DNA from: Lithodes maja
Lineage: Eukaryota; Arthropoda; Malacostraca; Decapoda; Lithodidae
DNA: 64,000 nucleotides
Assembly: GCA_037953745.1 (NCBI GenBank)
Contig: JBAKBP010003104.1
Location: forward strand, 96,529-160,528
Direction: 5' to 3'
Of the stretch, positions 44,606 to 56,052 are shown piece by piece; positions within the stretch are counted from its first letter, which is position 1; each line of letters begins with the position of its first letter. The translations under genes and the position numbers were made by a program. Below the pieces are notes generated by a model that searched no databases, was not told the origin of the DNA, and worked only from the letters and a program-made list of their open reading frames with translations.

Positions 44606-44861
44606 CCATAGATCTACTCTTAAGATATCCTCTCCATACCATTCCTGCCAAATTTAAAAGAAGAAACTATGTAAGTAGAATATAAATAAAATGGAAGGAT
44701 ATATTAATACAGTGAGGATTTACTGCTCACAGGTAATTGACCACTTGCGAGTTTCAGGCTATAAGGAAGTTGGAGACGTGAACATCAATATTAAACAGGA
44801 GAATGCAATAATAATATACGTTTCTGATGGATAAATGGTATGTTGAATTGGGTTTTATGTA

Positions 44862-45829
44862 GGGTAAGACGGGGTAATTTCGCCGCGGGGTAATTTTGCC
44901 GCGGCGCTAATAATTTGCATTCAAACGCCGATATCTCCGAAACTATTGCATGGATTCGGCTGCAGTTTGGCTTAGGTTGTAGAGCAAGTTTGGTTTAGGT
45001 TGTAGAGCAAGTTTGGTTTAGGTTGTATAGCTAGTTTGGCTTAGGTTGTAGATCTAGTTTGGCTTAGGTTTTGTTGCAGTTTCGCGGGGCCTGGAGCCGG
45101 GGCCTGGAGCCGGGGCCTGGAGCCGGGGCTAGCAGCGCGTCTGACGGTATGGTCAGGTGTTTGTAGGTGGTTTGTATGTGTGTTTGTTTGTTTGTATGTT
45201 TGCGTGTGACACAGTGTTGGCAGTAGCCGTCAGCTGCTGCCTGGTACTTTGTACTAGCAACCTACACGCCGCACCCACACGAGACATGTCCACACCCGCA
45301 CTAAATATTTCCACACTCGTAGGCCTAATAAATACGTCCACAACCGCACTAGACACGTCCACACCCGCACTACATGTCCACAACTCCACACCCGCACTAG
45401 ACACAGTGGCGCCTAGGCCTACACGTGTGACACACCTGCATCTCTGCCTGCCCTGTTCAGTTGTGTGTGTTTTTCTATTGGCATGTTTAGTGTCAGTTTG
45501 GGTTTGTGAATGTTTTCATTGCTTTTACCTGCACACTAGTGTTTTGTCTGGCCATTAATCATATAATGTTATCTAGTTTACTAGCTAGATGATGCGTAAA
45601 ATAGGTCACGGCGAAATTACCCCGCCGGGTTGGGTAATTTCGCCGCGAGTTACTTTTTTCAAAAATTCGGCAGCATGACCAAAACATTATATTTTGTTTT
45701 CGTTTTTTGGGCATCTATAGCAGAAAGGCTGAATGTATAGATAAAAAATTAAATATTTAAAAATTCCATTTGTGGCAGTTTCTATTTGTCAAAATACACG
45801 ATTTTCGGCGAAATTACCCCGTCTTACCC
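44862..45829. mobile_element. TA-flanked element, GGGTAAGACGG termini
   Basis: A 968-bp element with inverted termini GGGTAAGACGGGGTAATTTC and GAAATTACCCCGTCTTACCC, flanked by TA. Additional inner copies of GGGTAATTTCGCCGCG-type sequence lie at about 44,885 and 45,630. It holds direct repeats of GGTTTAGGTTGTAGAGCAAG (44,985-45,070), GGGGCCTGGAGCC (45,097-45,128) and CCACACCCGCACTAGA (45,290-45,410). The frame at 45,157-45,558 has no transposase motifs. It is probably non-autonomous. Confidence 0.78.
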
Positions 45830-46166
45830 TATTTATATATGTACTACGACCGTATTTTTGCTATAAATTCTGTTAAATATCGTTGTCTACAGCTCCAACT
45901 TCCTTATAGAACGAAACTCGCAGGTCAGCAATTGGTGAGACAAGTTACTGTAATCACTGACAACCGTCATTAACAATGTAACCTAATATTCTAATTGGTA
46001 CCGAGCTGCTAGTCAACCACTATCATAAATTCCATTTCCTCCTATTAAACCATTCTAACTCTACTTCGAAAGTAATAATGCATTAGATAAAGGAAAAAAA
46101 TTAAAAAATTAAAAATTAAAAAATAAATACAGAAGCAAATACAATATATTGTACAGTATATACATA
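45830..46166. other. no gene seen
   Basis: AT-rich sequence between two TA-flanked elements; no supported frame. Confidence 0.5.
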
Positions 46167-47261
46167 CAGTGGAGCCCCCATCTTCGCTCCTAATCGGTTC
46201 CGCAGAAATCGAGCTAAGATTGAAACAGCCAAGGTCGGGGCACTGTTCTTATGGGGGCAATTCTAATCGGTTCCGTGCTCATTCTAAAAGTTGCACTTTT
46301 TCCCAGTTTTAGCCTATGAAAACATGTTTTTTGTCTACATAAAGTAGGCCTAAATCTTATGCATTGTAATAATAATGTAGACATGGCTAAATAAAAGTCC
46401 TTACCATAAAACTTAGATGCATTATAAATACTGTAGCTTGGGGCATTGTTCTTATCATGGGAAATTTTTTAGGCCTAGGCCTAGGTTCTAAATTCGTCCA
46501 GTCACCCCTCAAGTTATTAAGGTGACAGTTACAAAGTGGTGTACAATCTATCTTATTCTCTTATTCTAGTTACATTGTAACTAGTACCCCATTTTGCCCA
46601 AATACATCCAATAAATACATATTATGAGGAAAATACGTATAAATACATATTATGAGAAGATTACTTACCACTCAGACTTTATTTTAAATCATTGTCATAT
46701 TTAGCCTAGCCTAACATCGTCTAGGCATTTCCACCGCTTTCGTCCGACATGGACTGGCCTTTGCTCTGTGTTTTGAACATGAATTTCCTTCATTGCTATC
46801 ACCAGGTCCACCATCCCAATCACCAGATGTACTAGAGGTTATAATAAAAGCGAGAGATAAGAGATTCAGGCTCAAAAAAGCTTGCAAACAGTTGGTTTTT
46901 CAACACAAGACGAGTGGACTGTAAGCGTTTGCTTAGTGTTGACGTCATACAAAGATGGCGGCAACATCTTGCGCATTTGACAATCGGATTTCGGATTCAC
47001 TCGGATTTAGTCTCTAAGCGGCAAACACCTTGACAATGGCAGATTCTTTTAGTTCAGTTAACTTTTTTTATTGTTTTGGTTTATGTTTTCTAGTTTTATG
47101 TAGTTTTTTTCATTATTTTTGCTCTTTTTTTCGGGTTTCGACTGGAATTTTTGTGTGAAGATTGAAGCTTTTTGAGCGAACATGGAAATTGGGAATATTT
47201 GGTGTGTACCGCGAAAATTGAAACAGCGAAGACTGCTGTGGCGAAGATTGGGGCTCCACTG
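46167..47261. mobile_element. pogo/Tigger-like element, 1,095 bp
   Basis: Inverted termini CAGTGGAGCCCCCATCTTCG and CGAAGATTGGGGCTCCACTG, with TA on the left and TG on the right where the flank has changed. No transposase frame. A relative lies at 62,694-63,813 in the opposite orientation, sharing the interior (AAGATGGCGGCAACATCTTG-type block). Confidence 0.82.
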
Positions 47262-47781
47262 TGTATATATATATATATATATTGTATATATACACATACA
47301 GGTTGTCCCAAAATAGGCGTACCAAACTTTGGGATATGATTAAACAGTATAAACGTACGTACGTGTATGTATGTATGTATGTATGTATGTGTGTTACTCA
47401 GTTACTCAGTTACTTGTTCGTCAAGGGGAATCCACGCAATGCGAGCTAAGCTCATTATTATCGCGCCTCCTTAACTGGGAATGTATTGCGTGAAATGCAT
47501 GTTAAGTGTTTTATGTACTGTTGGAATGGCTGTGGATGTGTGTGTAGTCTGTATTTTAGCCAATTGGCGACATCGGAAACGAAGGCTTAGGGTGGATCTG
47601 TATGGTACCATTCTCACTATAGACGGTACCGTCTCGCCCGAAGGCTTAGGTAGCCATCAGCTTAGGTGAACCATATGATACCCATCTCGCCTTGTACCAT
47701 TTTTGCCAACCCCAGATGGGAAATTCCCGGTGCGACCGAAGCCACTCCAAGGACCCGTGCCCCCAGGGGGGGGGCACACCA
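47262..47781. other. microsatellites and mixed repeat DNA
   Basis: TA and GTAT microsatellites (47,262-47,290; 47,360-47,392), a possible transposon end (GGTTGTCCCAAAATAGGCG, 47,301-47,319), then a short stretch resembling inverted SINE-1 (GCGACCGAAGCCACTCCA, 47,731-47,748). No gene. Confidence 0.45.
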
Positions 47782-50001
47782 GAAATTCAAAACCTCATCA
47801 GACAACGCGACACACTGAAACACTCCCCAGCACCCCACACACAAGACATCACACAACAAATTCAAGCACTCAACACCCAAACTAACAACAAAATACAAGA
47901 ACAACAAAAACTAAATTGGAATAACTTCCTACAAACACTTGATCACAAAACAAACCCCAAAAAACTCTACAAAACACTAAACAGCATCACACTTTCCAAC
48001 AGCAACACAACACAATCACATGCTGCAATCACAACAACAGACTCTACTCCTTCATGTAAACAACAAGCAAACACTCTCATCAATCACTTCTCACATGTCA
48101 GCCACCTAAAACCTCACAAAGACGACCGACGTGTCATCCGACGTAAGAGACAATTCCCCACAGACCCTGACTATACACCCTTCACCAATCACCAGACAAA
48201 GCATATCATCAACAATCTCAAGCACTCACCTGCCTGTGGCCTAGACAACATAAGCAACATACACCTCAGACACCTGGGACCACAAGGCATACAAACACTC
48301 ACTAACATATCAAACTACAGCTATTCACACAACACAATACCAGACATTTGGAAGCATGGTATCATCATCACATTCCCCAAACCCAACAAAGACCCCACGC
48401 TACCCTCCTCGCACCGCCCCATTACACTCCTTTGCTCCCCCTCCAAAGTCATGGAACGCCTAGTATTACAACTAATTACACCCGACCTACCCCTAGCTCC
48501 AACACAACATGGCTTTAGGCCACTGCACTCCACAAACACTCTTCTCACAGACCTTACACAAAGAGCTTTTGACGGCATCAACTCAGCTAGACCACCACAC
48601 AGATCACTATTAGCCACACTCGACATTAGTAAAGCCTTCGATGCCATCCCACGCCACAACCTAACAAACAAAATCTACAACACAAACATGCACAACAACA
48701 CAAAAAGGTGGCTGGCCAACTTCCTAGCAGGCAGATGTGCACACGTATCTTTTGCCGGTCAGTCATCTAAAATCAGAAACTTTCCAAACGGAGTCCCACA
48801 AGGATCCGTCCTATCGCCCGCACTCTTCAATCTGTACATGCACGATATAACTACACCCAATACTCCCCAAATAAACTTAGCCTCCTATGCAGATGACATA
48901 ACACTCACATGCACACACCATGACCCAAGAAGAGCAACAGATCTCCTTCAACCCTATCTCAACACACTACATGGCTGGTGCACTACAAACAGACTTAATC
49001 TAGCCCCAGCCAAATCCACCGCAACCCTGCTCACAAGCTGGACAGGTGAACACGAATACATCCCTCAACTCACCATAAACAACACACCCCTAACACATAC
49101 ACACACACCCAAAATCCTAGGAGTAACATATGATACTCATATGACATTCAAACAGCACACCACAAGCATTAAAAAGAAACTGACGCCCAGACTTAACGCC
49201 CTCAGGTCACTTGCTCACACAAAATTTGGACACAACAAAGAAACTACCACCACAGTACATAAACAATACATAAGATCAGTAATGGAATACGCAAGCCCAG
49301 CCTGGGCTTCTAACCTAGCTGAAACACATCATAAGACCTTACAGACTATTCAAAACAAAGCCCTGAAGATCATTACAGGCTGCACAGCTACTACACCCAC
49401 AGATCATCTACATCAAGAAACAAAAATCCTCAAAGTCAAAGACCATCTGGACATGAGAGGCACTCAATTCCTGGCAGCAGCCTCCACGAACCAAGACCAC
49501 CCACTAAACTACATGGCAACACATCCACAGACACCAAGAAATATCAAAACAACACCCAGCACACGGTATCACACACAATTATTGTCCTCTCTCCCTCCCT
49601 GCCCACCCCGAACCAACTTCCAGAAGCACATCCATACTCATATCTCTCGCCAATCCATCCACTCACTCACAGACAACACGCAGCTGCATGCACGACCTCC
49701 CGAAATCCATCCTTCCGAATCCTCCCTCCCTCGCGAGGACAGAGTCCACCTGGCCAGGCTGAGATGCGGACACCATCCAGCTCTCCTGAGCTATCAGAAG
49801 AGACTGGATGACTCCGTTGTCGACGCCTGCCCGGGATGTAACACAGCACCCCATACCATTAAACACATCATAGAAGACTGCATTTCACACAACCACTTAC
49901 GCCAACAACACAACCTACACTCAATGAGAGCTCTGTGGGAAAGCCCGATCGTGGCCATGGCCTTCCTCAGGGACTCGGGGCTGTTCGGCCAGGCAGCTTA
50001 G
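47782..50001 (+). CDS. Jockey/CR1-group reverse transcriptase
   Basis: Open frame of about 740 LINE-derived codons, intact to its natural stop. It starts in the linker (EIQNLIRQRDTLK), so the endonuclease is missing and the copy is 5'-truncated. Reverse transcriptase blocks: GLDNISNIHLRHLG, PSSHRPITLLCSPSKVMERL, LATLDISKAFDAIPRH, NGVPQGSVLSP and the catalytic YADD at 48,886-48,897. The C-terminus has a zinc-knuckle-like CPGCNTAPHTIKHIIEDC. No RNase H is seen. The coding strand is strikingly A+C-rich. The last codons (GLFGQAA) and following AAC repeats are copied in SINE-1. The exact clade is not resolved. Confidence 0.85.
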   Translation, partial: EIQNLIRQRDTLKHSPAPHTQDITQQIQALNTQTNNKIQEQQKLNWNNFLQTLDHKTNPKKLYKTLNSITLSNSNTTQSHAAITTTDSTPSCKQQANTLINHFSHVSHLKPHKDDRRVIRRKRQFPTDPDYTPFTNHQTKHIINNLKHSPACGLDNISNIHLRHLGPQGIQTLTNISNYSYSHNTIPDIWKHGIIITFPKPNKDPTLPSSHRPITLLCSPSKVMERLVLQLITPDLPLAPTQHGFRPLHSTNTLLTDLTQRAFDGINSARPPHRSLLATLDISKAFDAIPRHNLTNKIYNTNMHNNTKRWLANFLAGRCAHVSFAGQSSKIRNFPNGVPQGSVLSPALFNLYMHDITTPNTPQINLASYADDITLTCTHHDPRRATDLLQPYLNTLHGWCTTNRLNLAPAKSTATLLTSWTGEHEYIPQLTINNTPLTHTHTPKILGVTYDTHMTFKQHTTSIKKKLTPRLNALRSLAHTKFGHNKETTTTVHKQYIRSVMEYASPAWASNLAETHHKTLQTIQNKALKIITGCTATTPTDHLHQETKILKVKDHLDMRGTQFLAAASTNQDHPLNYMATHPQTPRNIKTTPSTRYHTQLLSSLPPCPPRTNFQKHIHTHISRQSIHSLTDNTQLHARPPEIHPSESSLPREDRVHLARLRCGHHPALLSYQKRLDDSVVDACPGCNTAPHTIKHIIEDCISHNHLRQQHNLHSMRALWESPIVAMAFLRDSGLFGQAA

Positions 50002-50020
50002 GGAACAACAACAACAACAA
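50002..50020 (+). repeat. (AAC)n tail of the LINE
   Basis: GGGAACAACAACAACAACAAC-type sequence follows the stop codon at once. It is the LINE's 3' tail and matches the tails of both SINE-1 copies. Confidence 0.75.
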
Positions 50021-50112
50021 CCCAGATGGGACGTCACAACGTCGTCCACTTATTCCAGGTACCTATTTACAGCTAAGTGAACTGAGGCTAACACATGAAA
50101 GGAGACTAGCCC

Positions 50113-50187
50113 AATTTGTCTCCGCCCGGCCGGGGATTGAACCCCCGACCCCTCGTGTGTGAGACGAGAGCTCTACCTACTAGGCTA
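50113..50187 (-). mobile_element. tRNA-like SINE head
   Basis: On the minus strand CCCGTAGCCTAGTAGGTAGA gives an A box, GGGGGTTCAATCCCCG a B box with T arm, and CTCACACAC a valine-like anticodon region. The following body to about 50,022 has no coding sequence. I read it as a tRNA-derived SINE. Confidence 0.6.
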
Positions 50188-50204
50188 CGGGCTGTGTGTG
50201 TGTG

Positions 50205-50995
50205 TGTGTGTATTTACCTATTTGTAGTTTACAGGAATTGAGCAGCGCTCGTGTTGTCCTGTCTTAGTTACTTTATAATCAATCCATTTTACTTAGACAA
50301 GTATCGTAATGGATATTCCCAGTTCCCAGTATTTTGGACTAACATATCATAACTTATGTTGCCCTATTTCCATATTTACTTTTATCCAACCTAGATTTGA
50401 ACATGTTAATGTTCCTCGCTCTCACCACCTCCTCCTCCAAGTTGTTCCAAGTCTCTATACTCCTATATGGGAAGCTGAATTTCTTTGTGTCCTTACGACA
50501 TCTGCCCTTCCTCAGCTTAAACTCGTGCCCTCTTGTCCTTCCATTATCCCTCACGAATAGATCTTCCCTATCTACTCGTTCCAAACTTTTTACTCCCTTG
50601 AACATCGTTATTAAGTCGCCTCGTTCCCTTCTCTCTTTCAAGGTAGGCAGTTGTAGTGTCTTAAGTCTTTCCTCATATGTCAACTCCTTCAATCTTGGGA
50701 TCATCTTCGTTGCTATCCTTTGGACTTTCTCTAATTTGTTTATATGTTTTTTCAAATGTGGTGACCATATCACTGCTGCATATTCTAATCTTGGTCTTAT
50801 CATAGTCATTATCAATTTTCTTAACATTTCTTCATCTAAATAGTTAAATGCCACTCTCATATTGGTTATTATTCCATATGCTCCTCCAATGATCATGTTA
50901 ATATGCTTCTCCGGGGATAGATCATCTTGTATTATCACTCCAAGGTCCTTCTCATGCCGTGTTTTGCCGATTATTTCAATTCCTAATTTCTAGTG
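50205..50995 (-). mobile_element. CR1-like LINE, 3' fragment
   Basis: A 5'-truncated copy of the family at 23,201. The frame at 50,938-50,354 (194 codons) covers the region after the catalytic motif, from DDLSPEKHINMI to FSFPYRSIETWNNLEEEVV. It ends with the TAAACTACAAATAGGTAAAT tail on the minus strand. Confidence 0.8.
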
Positions 50996-51457
50996 TGTGT
51001 GTGGCGTACTATACGGACCTGTAGATTGTCTCCTGAGTGTGCAAAGAGAATAACTAACTCAAAGTGTCACCAAAACATTTGTACAAATGCATCTTTGTAA
51101 CTTTACGTAACTATGGTTTTCTCGTGCCCGTACGTACATCACAAAAATATGTGTGCTACTAAAAGTAGCACATGCTCAACATAAACACTACTTCAAATGC
51201 CTGCATTACCAGACGGTGGGAGCAAGTTGGCCGGACAGCCCCCCAAAAAGGGATAGTCTTAGGTAACTACCGCGACTACAGTAAAACCCTGCGCTTTTGT
51301 TCTCCTCGCTACCATAATCCTGGCACTTCCGTAATCGATTTTGGTTCGTGCTCTTTCGTTTTTTGGTACGAAAGAGAGAAAAAAAACAAAAATTATTCCA
51401 TCACCTGAATCACTATTTGTACATATTATGACTCCCCAACCTTTAATATACACACAC
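50996..51457. other. no gene seen
   Basis: Short frames only, without family support. Confidence 0.5.
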
Positions 51458-51466
51458 ATCTACAAT

Positions 51467-53273
51467 CTGAGTGTAAAATGGAGGGAGAGTAAGAAACTGT
51501 TCTGGAAAGAAGTCAAGAAAGTTAGGGGAAGGTAGCAAGGGAAACAGTAAGGGTGTGAAAGATAAGAATGGGAGAATGCTAGCCGAGAAGCAAGAGAGAG
51601 TCGAAAGATGGAGGGAGTACTTCAGTGAGTTGCTAAATGAAAGGAATGAAGAGCCAGCAAACATAGCTGGATATGGTATGGGAGGGAGAAGAAGAGAAGT
51701 AGTGGAGGAGGAGGTGGGGATCAGGAGGTCAGAAGTGTGGGAAGCCATGAAAAGAGTGAAGTTGGGGAAAGCACCAGGAACAGATGGAGTGTGTGGGGAA
51801 ATGTTGAGGTATGGTGGTGAGATAGTGATAGAATGGGTATGGAAAATGTGCAAACTAGCATGGGAGAAGGGGAGTGCACCCGATGACTGGAAGACTGGCA
51901 TAATAGTCCCCCTATATAAGGGCAAAGGGGAAAGAGGAGTGTGTGGTAACCACCGAGGAATATGTCTTCTAAGCGTAGTAGGGAAGGTATACAGTAGGGT
52001 AGTGATTGAGAGAGTGAGAGTGAGAACGGAGAAATGGATAGGCGACGAGCAGGGAGGTTTTAGGAAGGGAAGAGGATGTGTAGATCAGATTTTTACCCTG
52101 AATTGTGTTGTGGAGAAGTATCTGGAGAAGAAACAAAAGGTGTATGTTGCCTTTATGGACTTGGAGAAGGCCTATGACAGAGTGGATAGAGAAGGTTTGT
52201 GGAAAGTACTTAGACTATACGGAGTAGAGGGCAAGTTGCTGAAAGCAGTGAAGAGCATGTATGAGGGTGCAAAGGTGTCAGTACGTGTGGAGAGTGAGCA
52301 GAGCGAGTTCTTTGACCTGAATGTTGGTTTGAAACAGGGGTGTGTGATGTCCCCGTGGTTGTTTACTGTATATATGGATGGAGTTATGAAAGAAATACTA
52401 TCAAGAGCAGTGGATGTTGGTGTATCGCTGAAAAGGGAGGGAATTGAGTGGAAGCTACCTATACTGCTGTTTGCGGATGATACAGTTCTGATGAGTGATA
52501 ATGAATGGGAGTTGCAGGGTCTGGTAAATGAGTTTGGAACAGTGTGCGAAAAACGGAATTTGAAGGTAAATACGGGGAAGAGCAAGGTTATGGTCTTCGA
52601 AAGGGGTGAAGTCACAGAGTGTGAGGTGAAGCTGAACGGTCAGGCTATGGAGATCGTCAACTCTTTTAAGTATCTGGGCAGTGTGTTGAGTAAAGATGGG
52701 ACTATGGATGAAGAGGTGCGGGAGAGGGTACAACAGGGGAAGAGGGTTGTAGGAACGCTAAAAGCAGTAACAAGAAATAGGGTGGTCAGTATGGAAGTGA
52801 AGAAGTCCTTGCATGACAGTGTGGTAATCCCGACACTGACTTACGGAAGCGAAGCATGGACGTTGGTTGAGAGACTCAGACCAAGAGTGAGAGCAGTGGA
52901 AATTAATTACTTAAGGAGTGCGTGCGGAGTTACATGGAGGGATAGACAGACTAATGAGGAAGTAAGGAGGTGTGGTGTGGAGGTAGATGTGCTGGAAAGT
53001 GTGAAAAGGAACAACTTGAGATGGTTCGGCCATATGGAACGTATGGAAAGCGAGAGAATGACTAAGAGGGTGTACGAGAGCGAGGTGGAGGGACAGAGGG
53101 GGAGAGGTAGACCGAATATGAGGTGGAAGGATGGAGTGAGGAACTACATGAACGAAGGCGGTGCTGGTTGGGGGGAGGGGCGTCGACTGACTGGGGACAG
53201 AGGTGCATGGGGGCGGTTCGTTCGTGGCCACCCCTTCGGGGATCACGGCGTCAGGCGATAGATAGATAGATAG
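51467..53273 (+). mobile_element. 5'-truncated RTE-like LINE copy
   Basis: A 1,807-bp copy corresponding to 7,741-9,547 of the full element, with the same TAGA repeats at the end. It is flanked by the 9-bp duplication ATCTACAAT (51,458-51,466 and 53,274-53,282). I noticed roughly 20 differences over its length, about 1%. Confidence 0.9.
51555..53261 (+). pseudogene. RTE reverse transcriptase, truncated
   Basis: Frame of 568 codons with the same reverse transcriptase blocks as the full copy (MDLEKAYDRVDR, LKQGCVMSPW, LLFADDTVLM). One extra G near 51,527 (GTTAGGGGAAGG against GTTAGGGAAGG) puts the first 20 codons of the copy in another frame. One arginine codon is lost near 52,966. The endonuclease is absent, so it cannot mobilise itself. 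Confidence 0.88.
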
Positions 53274-53282
53274 ATCTACAAT

Positions 53283-53505
53283 ATAACTTACAGCTGACCA
53301 ATAAAACCCATATTGTATCGTTAAATAGACAAAGAACTGGTGATTCACACCTCACCGGTATTGTTGTTTCTTTCTTTCTACAGCCAGCTTGAATACAAAT
53401 ATTTTCTTTGCCCTTTACTATTAGTTAAGTATTACAGTAGATAATTTCCTCATAAACATATTTATTTATATAATATAACATGGTTAAGTTATATTTTTAA
53501 CTGTA
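53283..53505. other. no gene seen
   Basis: AT-rich, with no supported feature. Confidence 0.45.
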
Positions 53506-53938
53506 GAGGATTGGGTTCTAGTCATGTGGTGATGGGCTGGTCTATCAGAGTGAGAACTGAGCGATCTCTGCCATACCCATAGCTTACTCTGACTGTTCCT
53601 TTTACTTATATATTTTCTAGATCTCAAGTGACGGCGTCTCTTCCGTGGATTGACCTCCCAATCTACCAAGATTGGCAGCCAAAGCATCACATTTTTCCTT
53701 TGCCCCTCAACTTTCTCTTCATAATTGCTGAGGGGCACAGGGCCCTGGGTGGGGCTTTGGTTTTCCCGGGCGTTTCCGCAACCTCCTCAGCTCCCCGCCT
53801 GGAGTGTCTTCGGTCACCCAGGCTTTATTGTGGTCGGCAGGGAGGGTTCTGTGGGGGCGCTCGGTTATGGCCTTGGCCTTGCTCGGGGACTTGGGGCTGT
53901 TCGGCCAGGCAGCTTGGGGAACAACAAGAACAACTGTA
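53506..53938 (+). mobile_element. SINE-1 copy, LINE-like tail
   Basis: About 433 bp, collinear with the inverse copy at 34,300-34,742. It ends CTTGGGGCTGTTCGGCCAGG, CAGCTTGGGG and AACAACAAGAACAAC. The tail mirrors the 3' end of the LINE at 47,782-50,001. I cannot place the head in a tRNA, 5S or 7SL class. Confidence 0.72.
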
Positions 53939-54301
53939 GCATGGACTACAGTAGATCTGGACTTGACACAAATATGGAACTTTGCAGTAAGGTACCCAAA
54001 ATCGGGAAACGAACCCCCAAGTTCGAACCTCGAAACCGTGGATATATAACGAGAGGATCCCCTCCACTCTCCAGCACGGCGGCCGGCGCACTGAAGGGTC
54101 CCCCACATATCTCTCAAGACCTCTGTAGAGATACCAAAGACAAATATAGCGCACCATTACTCATAATTAGCGAATATTTGCCGATGTCTTTGGTAGCGCT
54201 GCGGGTTACTTCCATGCGCTACGAAGCTTGTTCTGGTGTCATTTTGAAGCTATTTTCTTCTAGTTTTTGCTGAATATATTTCATTTCATTCAGACACTTG
54301 C
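53939..54301. other. no gene; short hairpin
   Basis: A hairpin-forming repeat lies at about 54,131-54,197 (TACCAAAGACA ... TGTCTTTGGTA). No coding sequence is supported. Confidence 0.45.
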
Positions 54302-54621
54302 TTAACCCCTTCTGTACCAGCGACTGCAGGGAGCTGTCAGTAGATAAATCACTCCCCAGTCCCAGCGACGGCAGGGAGCCGTCAGTAATGTACTTTCCTT
54401 GTAAATGCCAGTATCAGGCAGTGCCTGGCACCACGACCGTTTGAACACTGCTCTAGAGTTGGTTAACACTTCTCAGCTTTTATCCAAGCCTCTGCAGGCT
54501 AGGAGAGCCAGTATTCCTTCATCTTTTGAGGTGGGAGTTTGTTCGATCTAGCAATTTTGGCCACATTGCTTGGGACTGGGGGGACTTTTATTACTGGACC
54601 CTACGGTACAGTAGGGGTTAA
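54302..54621. mobile_element. TTAA MITE with duplicated block
   Basis: A 320-bp TTAA-flanked element, starting TTAACCCCTTCTGTACCAG and ending CCTACGGTACAGTAGGGGTT plus AA. Near the left end CCAGCGAC(T/G)GCAGGGAGC is present twice. Confidence 0.62.
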
Positions 54622-55010
54622 TAATTCAGGAGTGTCTAAATGAGCCCTAATATGGTGGAAATATGCCAGCAGCGAAAGTGTTAAATGTCCTCCCCCACAC
54701 CCTGTAATGGACTCTTCCATGTCAAATAGTTTCCAACAGGTACAAAGTGAGCTAATATGTCCATAATAATTTTGCAACTTACAGAATTATAATATCATAA
54801 TAATAATATGGTAAAAATAATTGCAAATAGATGGAAGTGTGGTAGGCTATAGGACAGCCTTATGGGGAAATACTGTAGTTAAGAAAATGCCATTTTTAAC
54901 AGACAATATCTCTGCATCAACTAACATTTGAAATTTTGCTTATAGAACACTGTATGCTTAGAATATTTTTCATAGCCTAATCCTGAAGAGTGGCACGCCT
55001 ATATCAGATC

Positions 55011-55063
<53 letters not shown>

Positions 55064-55418
55064 TGTATATACAAAGGGGCAAAAACTCAAGATGTTACCG
55101 AGAAGTGAAAATTGTTGCTTCTTGCATTGGAGGTTATGAAGGAAAGAAAGCTATTAAAAAACCTGCCAGGTGACTATTGAAGATGATGAGGAGACATTTA
55201 TAAGTAGCTTCAGCACCCTATGATGTAGCTGTTATATCCATGATTAGGAAATGTGGCAGTGAATAAGATAATTAGAAATATTAAAACCCAAAATCAACAT
55301 GGCCTCACTACAATTTGTATATTCTGCACTGTTCTATGTAATTATTAATACCCAGCTATTGTATATTGTATCCCAGTTGAAAAATAATAAAGCTCTTGCA
55401 GTCTTACCTTAACTTATT
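54622..55418. other. TM9SF3 3' flank and (TA)n run
   Basis: Region downstream of the TM9SF3 stop on the minus strand, presumably holding its 3' untranslated sequence. A (TA)n run is at 55,014-55,070. AATAAA-type candidates exist but none can be chosen from sequence alone. Confidence 0.45.
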
Positions 55419-55563
55419 TTAGTCGATTTTGACGGTGGAGTAGATCTTGCGGACAAATTTGCTAGTGCCGAGATACCCAATAGTGCCGCACATGAGGCCC
55501 AGGGTCATACTGAACAAGGCCATGTACCCAAAGTAGAAAGTAGTCTGGAAGAAGCCGTACATC
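55419..55563 (-). CDS. TM9SF3-like, last exon
   Basis: 145 bp including the stop codon at 55,421-55,419. The acceptor AG is at 55,565-55,564, and the first base completes a Lys codon split after the previous exon. It encodes 47 residues (MYGFFQTTFYFGYMAL to SKFVRKIYSTVKID). These are the last two membrane helices and the short cytoplasmic tail. The KxD-type C-terminus with an upstream KIY is characteristic of TM9SF proteins and is thought to serve Golgi retention. The wording is closest to TM9SF3 as I remember it, more than to TM9SF1, 2 or 4. Confidence 0.92.
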
Positions 55564-55605
55564 CTGAAAATAAAATAAAAGAGAAAATAAATAAAAAAAT
55601 AAAAA

Positions 55606-55916
55606 ATGGTCCTATCCAGAGTGAGGTTTGGCAGCCTCTACCCTACCTTTGCCAATTCTGTCTGTCTCTTTTACTGTACTACTTTTCCTTATAGGTGCTG
55701 GCGAGATCGCCCAATTGGGTGGCACTGTAAGGGGGGCTGCGGACGATGGAGGCATTAGCTCATGGGATGATGATCCCCTCCCCCGCTGTCCTCTCAGAGA
55801 CATAGCTCATCTCTCCCTGGCCCCTTCGGGGGCCCGAGCATCTAGATCAGCTTCGGTCTACCGGACTCGGGATTGATCGGCCCGATAGTCTGGAGAACTA
55901 CAACAACAACAACAAC
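55606..55916 (+). mobile_element. SINE-2 copy in TM9SF3 intron
   Basis: Collinear with 26,634-26,965, with blocks ACTACTTTTCCTTATAGGTG, CCCAATTGGGTGGCACTG and CTCCCTGGCCCCTTCGGGG. It ends in a clear AACAACAACAACAAC tail. It lies antisense to TM9SF3, 43 bases from the last exon. Confidence 0.72.
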
Positions 55917-56052
55917 CTGTAGATGACTTGATGACAGTGTGGTTATCAATGACCCACTGCAGGGCTACTACATATGTAGTAGAACAGCATGTTTTTCATT
56001 ATATCTAATATTTTAGCAAGTGTTTTGATCTTAAAAAACTAAATCAAAGACT

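Noticed and set aside
45157..45558. 133-codon frame with Cys-rich hydrophobic start
   Set aside because: Lies inside a TA-flanked element and is largely made of its internal direct repeats; no transposase motif.
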